Below the pieces are notes generated by a model. That model did not search any database and was not told where the DNA came from. It saw only the letters and a program-made list of their open reading frames with translations. From positions 1-6,137 of the forward strand of contig JACDAH010000028.1 in NCBI GenBank assembly GCA_013695505.1: a DNA stretch of 6,137 nucleotides, in the 5' to 3' direction. A program made the translations under genes and the position numbers. Below are positions 1 to 6,137 of the stretch, piece by piece. This stretch comes from Chloroflexota bacterium. GTDB lineage: Bacteria > Chloroflexota > Limnocylindria > Limnocylindrales > CSP1-4. Each line of letters opens with the position of its first letter. The stretch's first letter is position 1.

Positions 1-128
1 CGCTCGAGGACGAGCGTCCGCTTGCCGGCCCGGGCGAGGTATGCGGCGGTGACGAGGGCGTTATGGCCGGCGCCGATGACGATCGCGTCCCAGACGCCGG
101 TCGGCCCGTCGCCGCTCCCGGGTGCCAT
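1..128 (-). CDS. FAD-dependent oxidoreductase, PYROXD2/phytoene-desaturase-like (5' end only; runs off left edge)
   Basis: Only the first 42 residues are in the window, read right to left from an ATG at 128-126. They contain a Rossmann dinucleotide-binding start: a beta strand (DAIVIGAGHNALV, about residues 14-26) with the motif G-A-G-H-N-A-L at 19-25, a helix, and a second strand ending in L-V-L-E at 39-42, where the acidic residue normally binds the FAD ribose. This GxGHN form is typical of COG1233 NAD(P)/FAD-dependent oxidoreductases. The first base of the start codon is also the last base read of the upstream gene's TGA (TGATG), and no good Shine-Dalgarno precedes it, so translation is probably coupled to the upstream gene. 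The visible part is a clear paralogue of that neighbour. Substrate unknown; the catalytic and C-terminal parts are outside the window. Confidence 0.88.
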   Translation of the reverse strand, partial: MAPGSGDGPTGVWDAIVIGAGHNALVTAAYLARAGKRTLVLE

Positions 129-1780
129 CAGGCGGCTGCCGGGCTGCGCCCGCGCGATCGGAGCACCTCGAGGGCGGCGATCCGGCCGTTGGCGCCCATG
201 ATCCCGCCGCCGGGATGGGTCGAGCTGCCGCACAGCCACAAGTCACGGACCGGCGTCCGGAACCTGGCATGGCCCGGCACCGGGCGGTTGAAGAAGAGCT
301 GCTCGAGGGTCAGCTCGCCCTGGAAGATGTTGCCCTCGGTGAGCCCCGTGGTGCGCTCGATGTCGAGGGGCGTCTGGACGTTCCGGAAGAGGATGCTGTC
401 GGCGAACCCCGGGGCGAATTCGCTGATCCGGTTCACGACCGCATCGCCGAAGGCCTCGCGCTGGTCGTCCCACGTCCCGAGCCCCGGTGCCAGCTTGTAC
501 GGCGCGTACTGGACGAAGCAGCTGATCACATGCTTGCCGGGCGGAGCCATCGTCGGATCGACGAGGGTCGGGATGATCATGTCGATGTACGGCTTCTTCG
601 AGAAGTGGCCGTACTTCGCATCGTCGTAGGCCTGTTCCATCTCGTCGACCGAAGGGCTGAACGAGATGGCACCACGGAGGTGCTCACCGACGCCGGGCAG
701 GCTCGGGAACGCCGGCAGACGGTCGACCGCCATGTTGACCTTGCCCGACGAGCCCCGGAACTTGAAGCGCTTGACCTCCTCTTCGAACTCGGCGTCGAGC
801 GTGCCTGGCTCGAGCAGGCCGAGGAACGTCCGGCGGGCATCGACCGACGACATCACGACCTCGGCCCGGATCTCCTCGCCGGAGCCGGCCAGGGCAACGC
901 CGACCGCCCGGCCGTCCCTGACGATCACGCGCTCGACCGGCGCCTCCGTCCGGATCTCGGCGCCGAGGGCTCGCGCCGCGCTCCCGATCGCGTTCGAGAT
1001 CCCGCCGGTCCCGCCCTTCGGAATGCCCCATGCCCGGAACGCCCCGTCGATCTCACCCATGTAGTGGTGGAGCAAAACGTAGGCCGTGCCCGGGCTGCGG
1101 ACGCCGAGGTAGGTCCCGATGATCCCCGAGGCGCTCATCGTCGCCTTGAGCGGGTCCGTCTCGAACCACTGGTCGAGGAAATCCGCCGCCGACATCGTCA
1201 TCAGCTGGACGAAGACTGCCTGCTGGCGTTCGGGGAGCTGCTGGAAGCTGCGGAGCAGGCCGCCGAGAGGCAGGAGCGGCCGCGGGTCGAGCGAGGTCAG
1301 GTCCGGCGGGGTGATGCCGAGGATCGGCTTGATGAAGCGGGCCATCTCGACCATGAGCTGGCCGTATTCCTCGTATGCCTCGGCATCGCTCGCCGACCAG
1401 CGCCGGAGCTCGCGGACCGTCCGGCCGTGGTCGTTGACGCGCCAGAGGTAATCGCCGGTGCCGGCGGCCTCATTCCCGCGGCGGCTCTTCGGTCCGTCGC
1501 CCGGACGGAGCGGCGTGAAGGTCCCGTCGAGGGGCAGGATGTCGAGGCCGTGGCGGGGCAGCTGGAGCTCACGAATGATCTCGGGCCGGAGGAGCGAGAC
1601 GACGTACGAGAAGACGCTGAACCGGAAGCCCGGGAAGAGCTCCTCGGTCACGGCGGCGCCGCCAAGGACGTGGCGCTGCTCCAGGACCAGCGTCCTCATC
1701 CCGGCCCGGGCCAGGTAAGCGGCGCTGACGAGCCCGTTGTGCCCACCGCCGATGATCACCGCGTCGTAGCGCTTGGCCAC
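128..1780 (-). CDS. NAD(P)/FAD-dependent oxidoreductase, PYROXD2-like (COG1233)
   Basis: Complete protein of 550 aa, the usual length for this family. Near the N-terminus is the FAD-binding strand-turn-helix with G-G-G-H-N-G-L at residues 11-17 and E34 ending the second strand, followed by R-H-V-L-G-G-A-A-V-T-E-E (36-47), a stretch shared with animal PYROXD2 and phytoene-desaturase-type amine oxidases. The C-terminus carries the second FAD-contacting motif, G-S-S-T-H-P-G-G-G-I-M-G-A-N-G-R (about 518-533). No signal peptide or membrane helix is evident, so it should be cytosolic or peripherally membrane-bound. Members of COG1233 oxidise or desaturate hydrophobic substrates such as carotenoids, but the bacterial PYROXD2-like branch has no settled substrate, so carotenoid desaturase should not be assumed. 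The frame stays open upstream to an ATG at 1954, but that extension is basic, low-complexity sequence. I chose the GTG at 1780 because GGAGGGG lies 3 nt before it and the Rossmann fold starts at once. It probably forms an operon with the paralogue at 1-128. Confidence 0.93.
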   Translation of the reverse strand: MAKRYDAVIIGGGHNGLVSAAYLARAGMRTLVLEQRHVLGGAAVTEELFPGFRFSVFSYVVSLLRPEIIRELQLPRHGLDILPLDGTFTPLRPGDGPKSRRGNEAAGTGDYLWRVNDHGRTVRELRRWSASDAEAYEEYGQLMVEMARFIKPILGITPPDLTSLDPRPLLPLGGLLRSFQQLPERQQAVFVQLMTMSAADFLDQWFETDPLKATMSASGIIGTYLGVRSPGTAYVLLHHYMGEIDGAFRAWGIPKGGTGGISNAIGSAARALGAEIRTEAPVERVIVRDGRAVGVALAGSGEEIRAEVVMSSVDARRTFLGLLEPGTLDAEFEEEVKRFKFRGSSGKVNMAVDRLPAFPSLPGVGEHLRGAISFSPSVDEMEQAYDDAKYGHFSKKPYIDMIIPTLVDPTMAPPGKHVISCFVQYAPYKLAPGLGTWDDQREAFGDAVVNRISEFAPGFADSILFRNVQTPLDIERTTGLTEGNIFQGELTLEQLFFNRPVPGHARFRTPVRDLWLCGSSTHPGGGIMGANGRIAALEVLRSRGRSPAAA

Positions 1781-1783
1781 GAA

Positions 1784-1790
1784 CCCCTCC
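1784..1790 (-). promoter_or_regulatory. Ribosome binding site that decides the GTG start at 1780
   Basis: On the minus strand the sequence reads GGAGGGG, then TTC, then GTG. This is a near-consensus Shine-Dalgarno, though its 3-nt spacing is short if the whole G run is counted (5 nt from GGAGG). It supports the GTG start over the in-frame ATG 58 codons upstream, which would add a basic tail unlike the family. Confidence 0.75.
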
Positions 1791-1960
1791 GTCCAGGCTG
1801 CATGCGTTTCAGGGATCGTATCCGAGCGACGGGTGCCCGGGCTTCGTTCCGCTGGTCGGCCCCGGACGGCCGATGGGCCGGTGCTGCGCCGGCTCTGCTT
1901 GGAGCGACGAGGCGGTCCGGCGGCGGGCTTGCGACGTCCGGATCGAAGGCGCACCCTGAC

Positions 1961-1980
1961 CCCGTCCCTTCAAGGACGGG
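1961..1980. repeat. Perfect 7-bp inverted repeat (hairpin) in the divergent intergenic region
   Basis: CCCGTCC (1961-1967), a 6-nt spacer CTTCAA, then GGACGGG (1974-1980). The stem is perfect and GC-rich. No T-tract follows on either strand, and it sits upstream of both flanking genes, so it is not a convincing intrinsic terminator. It could be an operator or a structured element in the kinase leader, about 78 bp before its start. In GC-rich DNA a stem of this size can also occur by chance. Confidence 0.45.
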
Positions 1981-2057
1981 CGCCGGCGTGCCAACGGCGG
2001 GGTAGGACAAGGCCGACATCCGGGCGCGACGTCCGCGGGCGCGAGGTTTCGATCTCC

Positions 2058-4469
2058 GTGTCACTCAGACACCCAGGGCGATCAGATCGGCTGCCGGAAC
2101 AGATCACGGGCCTCGTCGGCGGCACCGTCGTGATCGTCGCGCTGGTGGTGCTCGGAGGGTGGTTGAGCGCCAACTACGGGCTGACCTCGATCGCCCCAGG
2201 GCTCGCCTCGATGAAAGCGAATACCGCGATCGGATTCGTCGCGCTCGGGTCCACCCTCGTCCTTGCGACAGCGGAGCGAGGACCCGGCCGGACTGCCGCG
2301 ATCCGCGGCCTCACTCTCGCCGTCCTCGGCCTGACCTTTGCGACGATCGCCGAGTTCCTGCTCCAGATCGACCTCGGGATCGACGAGCTCGTCGCCCGCG
2401 ACCCGGTCTCGACCAGCCTGCCCGGACGCATGTCGGTCGCCACTGCGATCGGACTCGCCTTGGCCGCCACGGGGATCCTGACGGCGACGATCCGGGCCGT
2501 GCCGCCGGCGGTGACGCAGGCATTCTCACAGGCCAGCGGGTTGATCGCGCTCGTCGCCCTGATGGGCTACGCCTACGGAACCAATGAGCTCTACGAGCTC
2601 GGCCCATACGCCACCGTTTCCCTGCTCAGCGCCGTCGACCTTCTCCTGGTCGCTGTGGCGAGCCTCGTCCTTCGGCGCGAGGGAGGCTCGGTTCAGCGTC
2701 TCCTCGTCGGCGGCCCGGGAAGCGCGACCATCCGACGGCTCGTGGTGCCCACGACGATCGTGCCGATCGTGGTGGGATGGTTGGTTCTGACCGGATACCG
2801 GGCTGGCCTGTACGGACCGGCGCTCGGCATCGGCTTGTTGGTCCTGGCGATCATCGGGGTCCTGCGTGTCATCGTCGTTGCGACCGCGACGGCGATCGAT
2901 CGCGCCGATCGCGAGCGACGACGGTCCGCCGCGCGCGAGGCCGGGATCATGTCGACGGTCGCGGACGCGATCATCACGATCGACGCCGCCTCGACGATTC
3001 GCTATGCCAACGCGGCAGCGGACCGGATCTTCGGATTCCGCCCGGGCCACCTCGTCGGCCGGTCATTGACCGAGCTGATGCCGGCTGAACTCGTGGCGCG
3101 TCACCGCAGCGGCGTGGCCCGCTACCTCGACGAACGGATCCGGCGCGTCAACTGGGAGGGAACCGAGCTCACGGGCCGCCGCGCGAATGGCGAGCTGTTT
3201 CCGATCGACGTGTCGTTCTCCGAGTCGATGGACGATGGCGATCCGACCTTCACCGGCGCGATCCGCGACATCAGCGCTCGGAAGGCGCTGGAGGCTCAGG
3301 TCGCACAGGCACAGCGGCTCGAGAGCGTTGGGCGCCTCGCCGGCGGGGTCGCCCACGACTTCAACAACATCCTGACCGCCATTGGCGGCTTCGCCGCGCT
3401 CCTCATCGCCGACCTGCCGGAGGGTGATGCGCGGCGGCATGATGCCATCGAGATCCAGGAGGGGTCGCGCCGCGCCGCGGACCTCGTGAGGCAGCTGCTC
3501 GCCTTCAGTGGCCGCCAGGTCCTGCGCCCAGAGCCAACCAACGTGTCGGCCGTCGTGCGCGGCGTGGGTCCACTGATCCGACAATTGATCGGCGAGAACA
3601 TCGCGGTCCAGCTCCCTTCTCCGCATCGGAGCGCCGTCGTGCTCGCCGACCCCGGGCAACTTGAGCAGATCGTTGTGAACCTGGCCGTCAACGCCCGGGA
3701 CGCCATGCCCCGAGGCGGGCGCCTTTCGATCGAGGTCGGTGTGGTCGAAATGGAGATCGAGGATTCGCTCCGCCATCCGGGCGTCGCGCCGGGGACGCAC
3801 GTCCTGCTCGCGGTCAGCGACACCGGGACGGGCATGGACGAGACGACGCGCGAACGGATCTTCGAGCCGTTCTTCACAACGAAGGGCGAAGGCCGAGGCA
3901 GCGGGCTGGGCCTGGCCACCGTCCACGGGATCGTCGAGCAAAGTGGCGGCCATATCTGGGTCTATTCGGAGCCGGGTCGGGGAACGACGTTCAAGGTCTA
4001 CTTTCCGATCGCGGACGACGCCGCTGGCATTCCTGACGCCGACGCGAAGCTGGCGGCCGCTCATCCGCGCGTCGCTCCGGATACCGCCGGGGTGTTGCGG
4101 CCTGCAACCGTCCTGGTCGCGGAGGACGAGCCATCGATTCGGGCCCTGATCGAGCTCGTCCTCGGCCGTGAGGGCCTGCGCGTGCTGGCAGTGGGTGATG
4201 CCGAGGAGGCGCTTGCCCTGGCCGCCTCAACGGAGATTGACCTGCTCGTGACCGATGTCGTCATGCCCGGGCGATCCGGGTTCGAACTCGCCAAGGCCCT
4301 CCGGGCGGGACAGCCGCACGTTGCCGTCATCTTCATGTCGGGCTACACCGAGGCGGGCCTCTCGAACGAGGCCGCGATCGCCCGGCCCGACGTTCTGCTG
4401 GACAAGCCTTTCCCGCCTGCAGTGCTCGTCGCGGCCGTGCGCCGGGCACTCGACACACGGGACGCCTGA
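2058..4469 (+). CDS. Membrane-bound hybrid sensor histidine kinase (8 TM - PAS - HisKA - HATPase_c - REC)
   Basis: 803 aa from a GTG start. The N-terminal 280 residues hold about eight hydrophobic helices (near 16-39, 54-74, 82-104, 125-147, 158-174, 185-205, 228-247, 256-278), with the phrase M-K-A-N-T-A-I-G-F opening the second. I know this integral-membrane sensor type from other hybrid kinases but cannot name its ligand. A PAS domain follows (about 294-414), then HisKA with the phosphoacceptor H433 in V-A-H-D-F-N-N, then HATPase_c: N box with N545, G1 box at D588 (DTGTG), F box IFEPFFTTK (about 601-609), and GLGLA from G616. A receiver domain ends the protein: acidic pair E689/D690, phosphoacceptor D733, S761 and K783, all intact. 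The kinase should autophosphorylate at H433 and pass phosphate to D733; there is no HPt or output domain. The frame is open upstream to an ATG at 1773 inside the divergent gene; I prefer GTG 2058 because a membrane anchor begins 15 residues later and CGAGG lies about 11 nt upstream. That start is less certain than the gene. Confidence 0.93.
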   Translation: MSLRHPGRSDRLPEQITGLVGGTVVIVALVVLGGWLSANYGLTSIAPGLASMKANTAIGFVALGSTLVLATAERGPGRTAAIRGLTLAVLGLTFATIAEFLLQIDLGIDELVARDPVSTSLPGRMSVATAIGLALAATGILTATIRAVPPAVTQAFSQASGLIALVALMGYAYGTNELYELGPYATVSLLSAVDLLLVAVASLVLRREGGSVQRLLVGGPGSATIRRLVVPTTIVPIVVGWLVLTGYRAGLYGPALGIGLLVLAIIGVLRVIVVATATAIDRADRERRRSAAREAGIMSTVADAIITIDAASTIRYANAAADRIFGFRPGHLVGRSLTELMPAELVARHRSGVARYLDERIRRVNWEGTELTGRRANGELFPIDVSFSESMDDGDPTFTGAIRDISARKALEAQVAQAQRLESVGRLAGGVAHDFNNILTAIGGFAALLIADLPEGDARRHDAIEIQEGSRRAADLVRQLLAFSGRQVLRPEPTNVSAVVRGVGPLIRQLIGENIAVQLPSPHRSAVVLADPGQLEQIVVNLAVNARDAMPRGGRLSIEVGVVEMEIEDSLRHPGVAPGTHVLLAVSDTGTGMDETTRERIFEPFFTTKGEGRGSGLGLATVHGIVEQSGGHIWVYSEPGRGTTFKVYFPIADDAAGIPDADAKLAAAHPRVAPDTAGVLRPATVLVAEDEPSIRALIELVLGREGLRVLAVGDAEEALALAASTEIDLLVTDVVMPGRSGFELAKALRAGQPHVAVIFMSGYTEAGLSNEAAIARPDVLLDKPFPPAVLVAAVRRALDTRDA

Positions 4470-4559
4470 TTCCAGGATGAGGCGTCTCGCGTCCGGGCGG
4501 CTGCTCGTCCCGTTCGCGATGGCCGCGCGTCGCACGCTTGCAGGTCGTCGCCCTCCGCG
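4470..4559. other. Convergent intergenic spacer between two sensor kinases
   Basis: These 90 bp lie between the stop codons of two convergent genes and must serve transcription termination for both. I looked for a stem followed by a T-tract on either strand and found only a 4-bp stem, GCGT-CGC-ACGC, near 4529-4539. That is too weak to call a terminator, so termination may be Rho-dependent or absent. Confidence 0.5.
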
Positions 4560-5777
4560 TCAGTCCGTCGCGATGGGAACGCGAAACGCGAAGACCGTGC
4601 CGCGGTCGGGTGCCGCCTCGGCCCAGATCCGGCCGCCCATCGTCTCCAGCAGCCGACGGCAGACGTACAGGCCGATGCCGGCCCCCGGTGCGTGGCGGGT
4701 GGCGACATCCGTTCGGACGAGGAGCCCGAAGATCGCCTCGCGCTGGTCCGGGGCAACGCCGATTCCTCGATCGCGGATTCGGACCTCGACTTCATGGTCG
4801 ACCCGCCTCGCGACGACATCGATCGCACTCTCCGCGGCGCTGTACTTCAGGGCGTTCGACAGGAGGTTCGTGACGACCTGCTCGACATAAACCTGGTCGC
4901 CGGCCACTGGCGGCAGATCGGGATCCGTCGTCAGCCGGATCGAACGTCCTGACCAGCGCCGGCCGGCGACCGTGATGGCATGCGGCAGCACGCGCTGGAG
5001 CAGGACAGGTTCCGCGCTGGCCACCAGCTGCCCCTGTTCGATCCGGGTCAGAACGAGCAGGTCTTCGGTGAGCCGGAGAAGGTGCTCTGCCTCCGAGGCG
5101 ATGTCCGGAAAGAGCTCGCTGGCCCGAGGATCCGCCTTGACGGCCTCGTTGCTGGTCAGCAGATGCGCAGCGGCATAGATCGTGGTGATCGGGGTCCGCA
5201 GCTCGTGCGAGAGCATGCCGACGAACGCGTCCTTGAGCAGCTCCCGCTCTTGCGCCTGTTCGAGCGCCCGTCGGGTCGCGAGGCGAAGGTCGAGCTCACT
5301 CATGACCATGGCCGACAGGTCTTCCAGAGTCGCCGTCTCGTCCGCTGTCAGCTGGCGTGGCTGGAAGTCCAGCACGCACAGCGTTCCGAGGTTGTGCCCG
5401 TCCGCGGTCCGGAGCGGCGCGGCCGCGTAGAACTTGAGCCCGAACTCGCCGGCGACGAGCGGATTGGCGAGGGCTCGAGGATCGATCGGGGCATTTGCGA
5501 CGATCCACGGGCCCGGCTGGAGGATCGCCGAGGCGCACAGACCGGGCAGTCGCTCGATCTCATCTACGTCGAGACCGTGATGAGACTTGAACCAGATCCG
5601 GTCGTGGTCGACGATGCTGACGATCGCGATCGGCACGTTGAACAACCGGGCCGCGAGGGCGGTGATCCGGTCGAACGCGCCGTCCGGCGGGGTGTCGAGG
5701 ATGTCGTAGCGGCGGATCGCGGCGAGTCGCTCGGCCTCGTCCGAGGGGATGATCGCCGGGTTGATGAGCGCTGCCAT
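4560..5777 (-). CDS. Soluble GAF-domain sensor histidine kinase
   Basis: 405 aa with no transmembrane segment or signal peptide, so cytoplasmic. A GAF domain fills about residues 20-165, opening with the familiar I-L-D-T-P-P-D-G-A-F-D-R-I-T (26-39) and including I-W-F-K-S-H-H-G-L (61-69) and G-T-L-C-V-L-D (131-137). A short helix (166-185) leads to HisKA with phosphoacceptor H191 in L-S-H-E-L-R-T-P. HATPase_c follows: N box N304-L-L-S-N308, G1 box D336-R-G-I-G, and G2 box G365-A-G-I-G-L. The F box reads I-F-G-L-L-V-R (349-355) instead of the usual IFEPFFR, but all other ATP-binding motifs are intact, so the kinase is probably active. There is no receiver or output domain and no adjacent response regulator, so it is an orphan here. 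The ATG at 5777 has no clear Shine-Dalgarno; I keep it because GAF kinases of this type start just before the N-E-A-E-R-L-like segment (here S-D-E-A-E-R-L, 12-18). The ligand of the GAF domain cannot be told. Confidence 0.93.
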   Translation of the reverse strand: MAALINPAIIPSDEAERLAAIRRYDILDTPPDGAFDRITALAARLFNVPIAIVSIVDHDRIWFKSHHGLDVDEIERLPGLCASAILQPGPWIVANAPIDPRALANPLVAGEFGLKFYAAAPLRTADGHNLGTLCVLDFQPRQLTADETATLEDLSAMVMSELDLRLATRRALEQAQERELLKDAFVGMLSHELRTPITTIYAAAHLLTSNEAVKADPRASELFPDIASEAEHLLRLTEDLLVLTRIEQGQLVASAEPVLLQRVLPHAITVAGRRWSGRSIRLTTDPDLPPVAGDQVYVEQVVTNLLSNALKYSAAESAIDVVARRVDHEVEVRIRDRGIGVAPDQREAIFGLLVRTDVATRHAPGAGIGLYVCRRLLETMGGRIWAEAAPDRGTVFAFRVPIATD

Positions 5778-5830
5778 ATTGATTGCCAGCGTATCGGGCT
5801 GAACCTGCCGCGACGATCATCAGGCTGTGT

Positions 5831-5855
5831 TTGCGACATAGAATTTATGTGGCAA
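5831..5855. promoter_or_regulatory. 25-bp AT-rich inverted repeat, probable transcription-factor operator
   Basis: The site reads TTGC-G-ACATA-GAATT-TATGT-G-GCAA. The two 10-bp half-sites are inverted copies matching at 9 of 10 positions, and the middle A-T pair continues the symmetry. It is 36% GC (9 of 25 bases) in a GC-rich window. It lies in the 121-bp divergent region, 53 bp upstream of the minus-strand GAF kinase start and 43 bp upstream of the plus-strand decarboxylase start. Dyads of this size usually bind dimeric regulators such as TetR, MarR, GntR or PadR types. I do not recognise this exact consensus and cannot assign a family. Confidence 0.75.
5839..5844 (+). promoter_or_regulatory. 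Candidate -10 box inside the dyad
   Basis: TAGAAT matches five of six bases of the sigma-70-type TATAAT. It would start transcription near 5851 and give a leader of about 48 nt before the decarboxylase ATG. No good -35 hexamer lies 16-18 bp upstream (the bases there read GATCATC), so an activator, or a different sigma factor, would be needed if this is the promoter. Its overlap with the dyad would suit repression by steric block. Confidence 0.35.
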
Positions 5856-5883
5856 CCCAACGATCGCCCGACAACGCGCCGCC

Positions 5884-5888
5884 GGAGG
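5884..5888 (+). promoter_or_regulatory. Ribosome binding site of the decarboxylase gene
   Basis: GGAGG lies 10 nt before the ATG at 5899. It is a full Shine-Dalgarno core at a slightly long spacing and fixes the start of the gene that leaves the window. Confidence 0.7.
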
Positions 5889-5898
5889 CTCCTACCTC

Positions 5899-6137
5899 AT
5901 GCCCGACCACCGAACATTGCTGCGCCAGACGGCTGAGCTGGCCGCCGATTTCCTCGACGGCGTCGATCGCCGGCCGGTCGGCGCCTCGGCCAGTCACGAC
6001 GAGCTGCTCGCCGCGTTCGGCGGGGCGCTTCCGGAGCACGGCGAAGCGGCCGGCGAGGTGGTCGACCATCTCGCGACGATCGCCGATCCGGGACTGATCG
6101 CCAGCGCCGGGCCGCGCTTCTTCGGCTTCGTCATCGG
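5899..6137 (+). CDS. Group II PLP-dependent decarboxylase / aromatic-L-amino-acid decarboxylase-like protein (5' end only)
   Basis: The first 79 residues are visible before the right edge cuts the gene. They show the N-terminal helical segment of pyridoxal-phosphate-dependent decarboxylases of the AADC/glutamate-decarboxylase fold: an opening helix (about 5-20), F-L-D-G-V-x-x-R-P-V (18-27), a P-E-x-G-E-like linker, and the strongly conserved G-P-R-F-F-G-F-V-I-G at about 70-79. In this family that segment precedes the A-D-W-L-x-x-A-W-D-Q-N stretch, which should appear just outside the window. Family members decarboxylate aromatic amino acids or related compounds, and some act as aldehyde synthases or lyases. 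The active-site lysine and substrate pocket are not visible, so the reaction is not assigned. The ATG is supported by GGAGG 10 nt upstream. It is divergent from the GAF kinase and directly downstream of the inverted repeat at 5831-5855, which probably controls it. Confidence 0.82.
   Translation, partial: MPDHRTLLRQTAELAADFLDGVDRRPVGASASHDELLAAFGGALPEHGEAAGEVVDHLATIADPGLIASAGPRFFGFVI

Larger units (their letters stand above)
1781..2057. other. Divergent intergenic region between the oxidoreductase operon and the hybrid kinase
   Basis: This 277-bp stretch separates two divergent genes and must hold promoters for both. Frames are open through it on both strands, but the encoded residues are arginine/proline-rich with no family resemblance, so I treat it as non-coding. 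I find no convincing -35/-10 pair. The best minus-strand -10 candidate is TACGAT (1820-1815), without a recognisable -35 box. The only clear structure is the hairpin at 1961-1980. Confidence 0.6.

Noticed and set aside
1781..1954. A 58-residue N-terminal extension of the FAD oxidoreductase from the ATG at 1954
   Set aside because: The extension is basic, low-complexity sequence without a targeting signature, whereas the GTG at 1780 has a strong GGAGGGG site and starts right at the Rossmann fold.
122..2005. A 627-codon plus-strand open frame opposite the FAD oxidoreductase gene
   Set aside because: It is antisense to a protein with clear family motifs, its product is rich in Arg, Glu, Asp and Ala with no domain resemblance, and long antisense frames are expected in high-GC coding DNA.
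1773..2057. A 95-residue N-terminal extension of the hybrid kinase from the ATG at 1773
   Set aside because: It would overlap the start of the divergent gene, is Arg/Pro-rich, and contains the hairpin; a start at 2058 places the first membrane helix at the usual distance.
2892..2903. Perfect 12-bp palindrome GCGATCGATCGC
   Set aside because: It lies inside kinase coding sequence, and GATCG-type words are common throughout the window because of codon use, so it is probably coincidental.
3063..4064. A 333-codon minus-strand open frame opposite the hybrid kinase
   Set aside because: It lies fully antisense to the PAS, HisKA and HATPase regions, whose motifs are intact; its product has no recognisable fold and is a GC-skew shadow.
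4529..4539. Small stem GCGT-CGC-ACGC as a terminator between the convergent kinases
   Set aside because: Only 4 bp of stem and no T-tract on either strand.
4980..5936. A 318-codon plus-strand open frame opposite the GAF kinase, running into the decarboxylase start
   Set aside because: It is antisense to conserved GAF and HisKA coding sequence, crosses the operator-like dyad and overlaps the supported decarboxylase start in another frame.
1..6137. Defence island, CRISPR, transposon or phage content
   Set aside because: All genes belong to housekeeping-type oxidoreductase, signalling and PLP-enzyme families; I saw no transposase, integrase, terminal repeats, spacer-repeat pattern or tRNA.

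Overview
The window is GC-rich bacterial chromosome with dense, ordinary coding. Base composition, GTG starts and the protein families fit a high-GC soil or freshwater lineage such as Chloroflexota (Limnocylindria-like) or Actinomycetota. That placement is an inference from style only, because no rRNA or marker gene is present.

Left part (1-1780, minus strand): two FAD-dependent oxidoreductases of the COG1233 / PYROXD2-like (phytoene-desaturase-related) family lie head to tail. The upstream gene is complete (550 aa). Its stop overlaps the start of a paralogue that runs off the left edge (TGATG junction), so the pair is very probably co-transcribed and translationally coupled. A 277-bp divergent intergenic region with one clean hairpin separates them from the next gene.

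Middle (2058-4469, plus strand): a membrane-bound hybrid sensor histidine kinase with about 8 transmembrane helices, a PAS domain, HisKA, HATPase_c and a C-terminal receiver domain. It converges on a second, soluble sensor kinase (4560-5777, minus strand; GAF, HisKA, HATPase_c). Only 90 bp lie between the two stops. No DNA-binding response regulator is visible, so the output partners are elsewhere.

Right part (5778-6137): a 121-bp divergent intergenic region holds a striking AT-rich 25-bp inverted repeat, TTGC-N-ACATA-N5-TATGT-N-GCAA, at 5831-5855. It looks like a repressor or activator operator. Downstream of it begins a plus-strand gene, cut by the right edge, for a group II PLP-dependent decarboxylase-like enzyme.

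I see no mobile element, CRISPR array, tRNA or rRNA. The operator-like dyad and the coupled oxidoreductase pair are the points most worth following. I do not see convincing evidence of a wholly new system.
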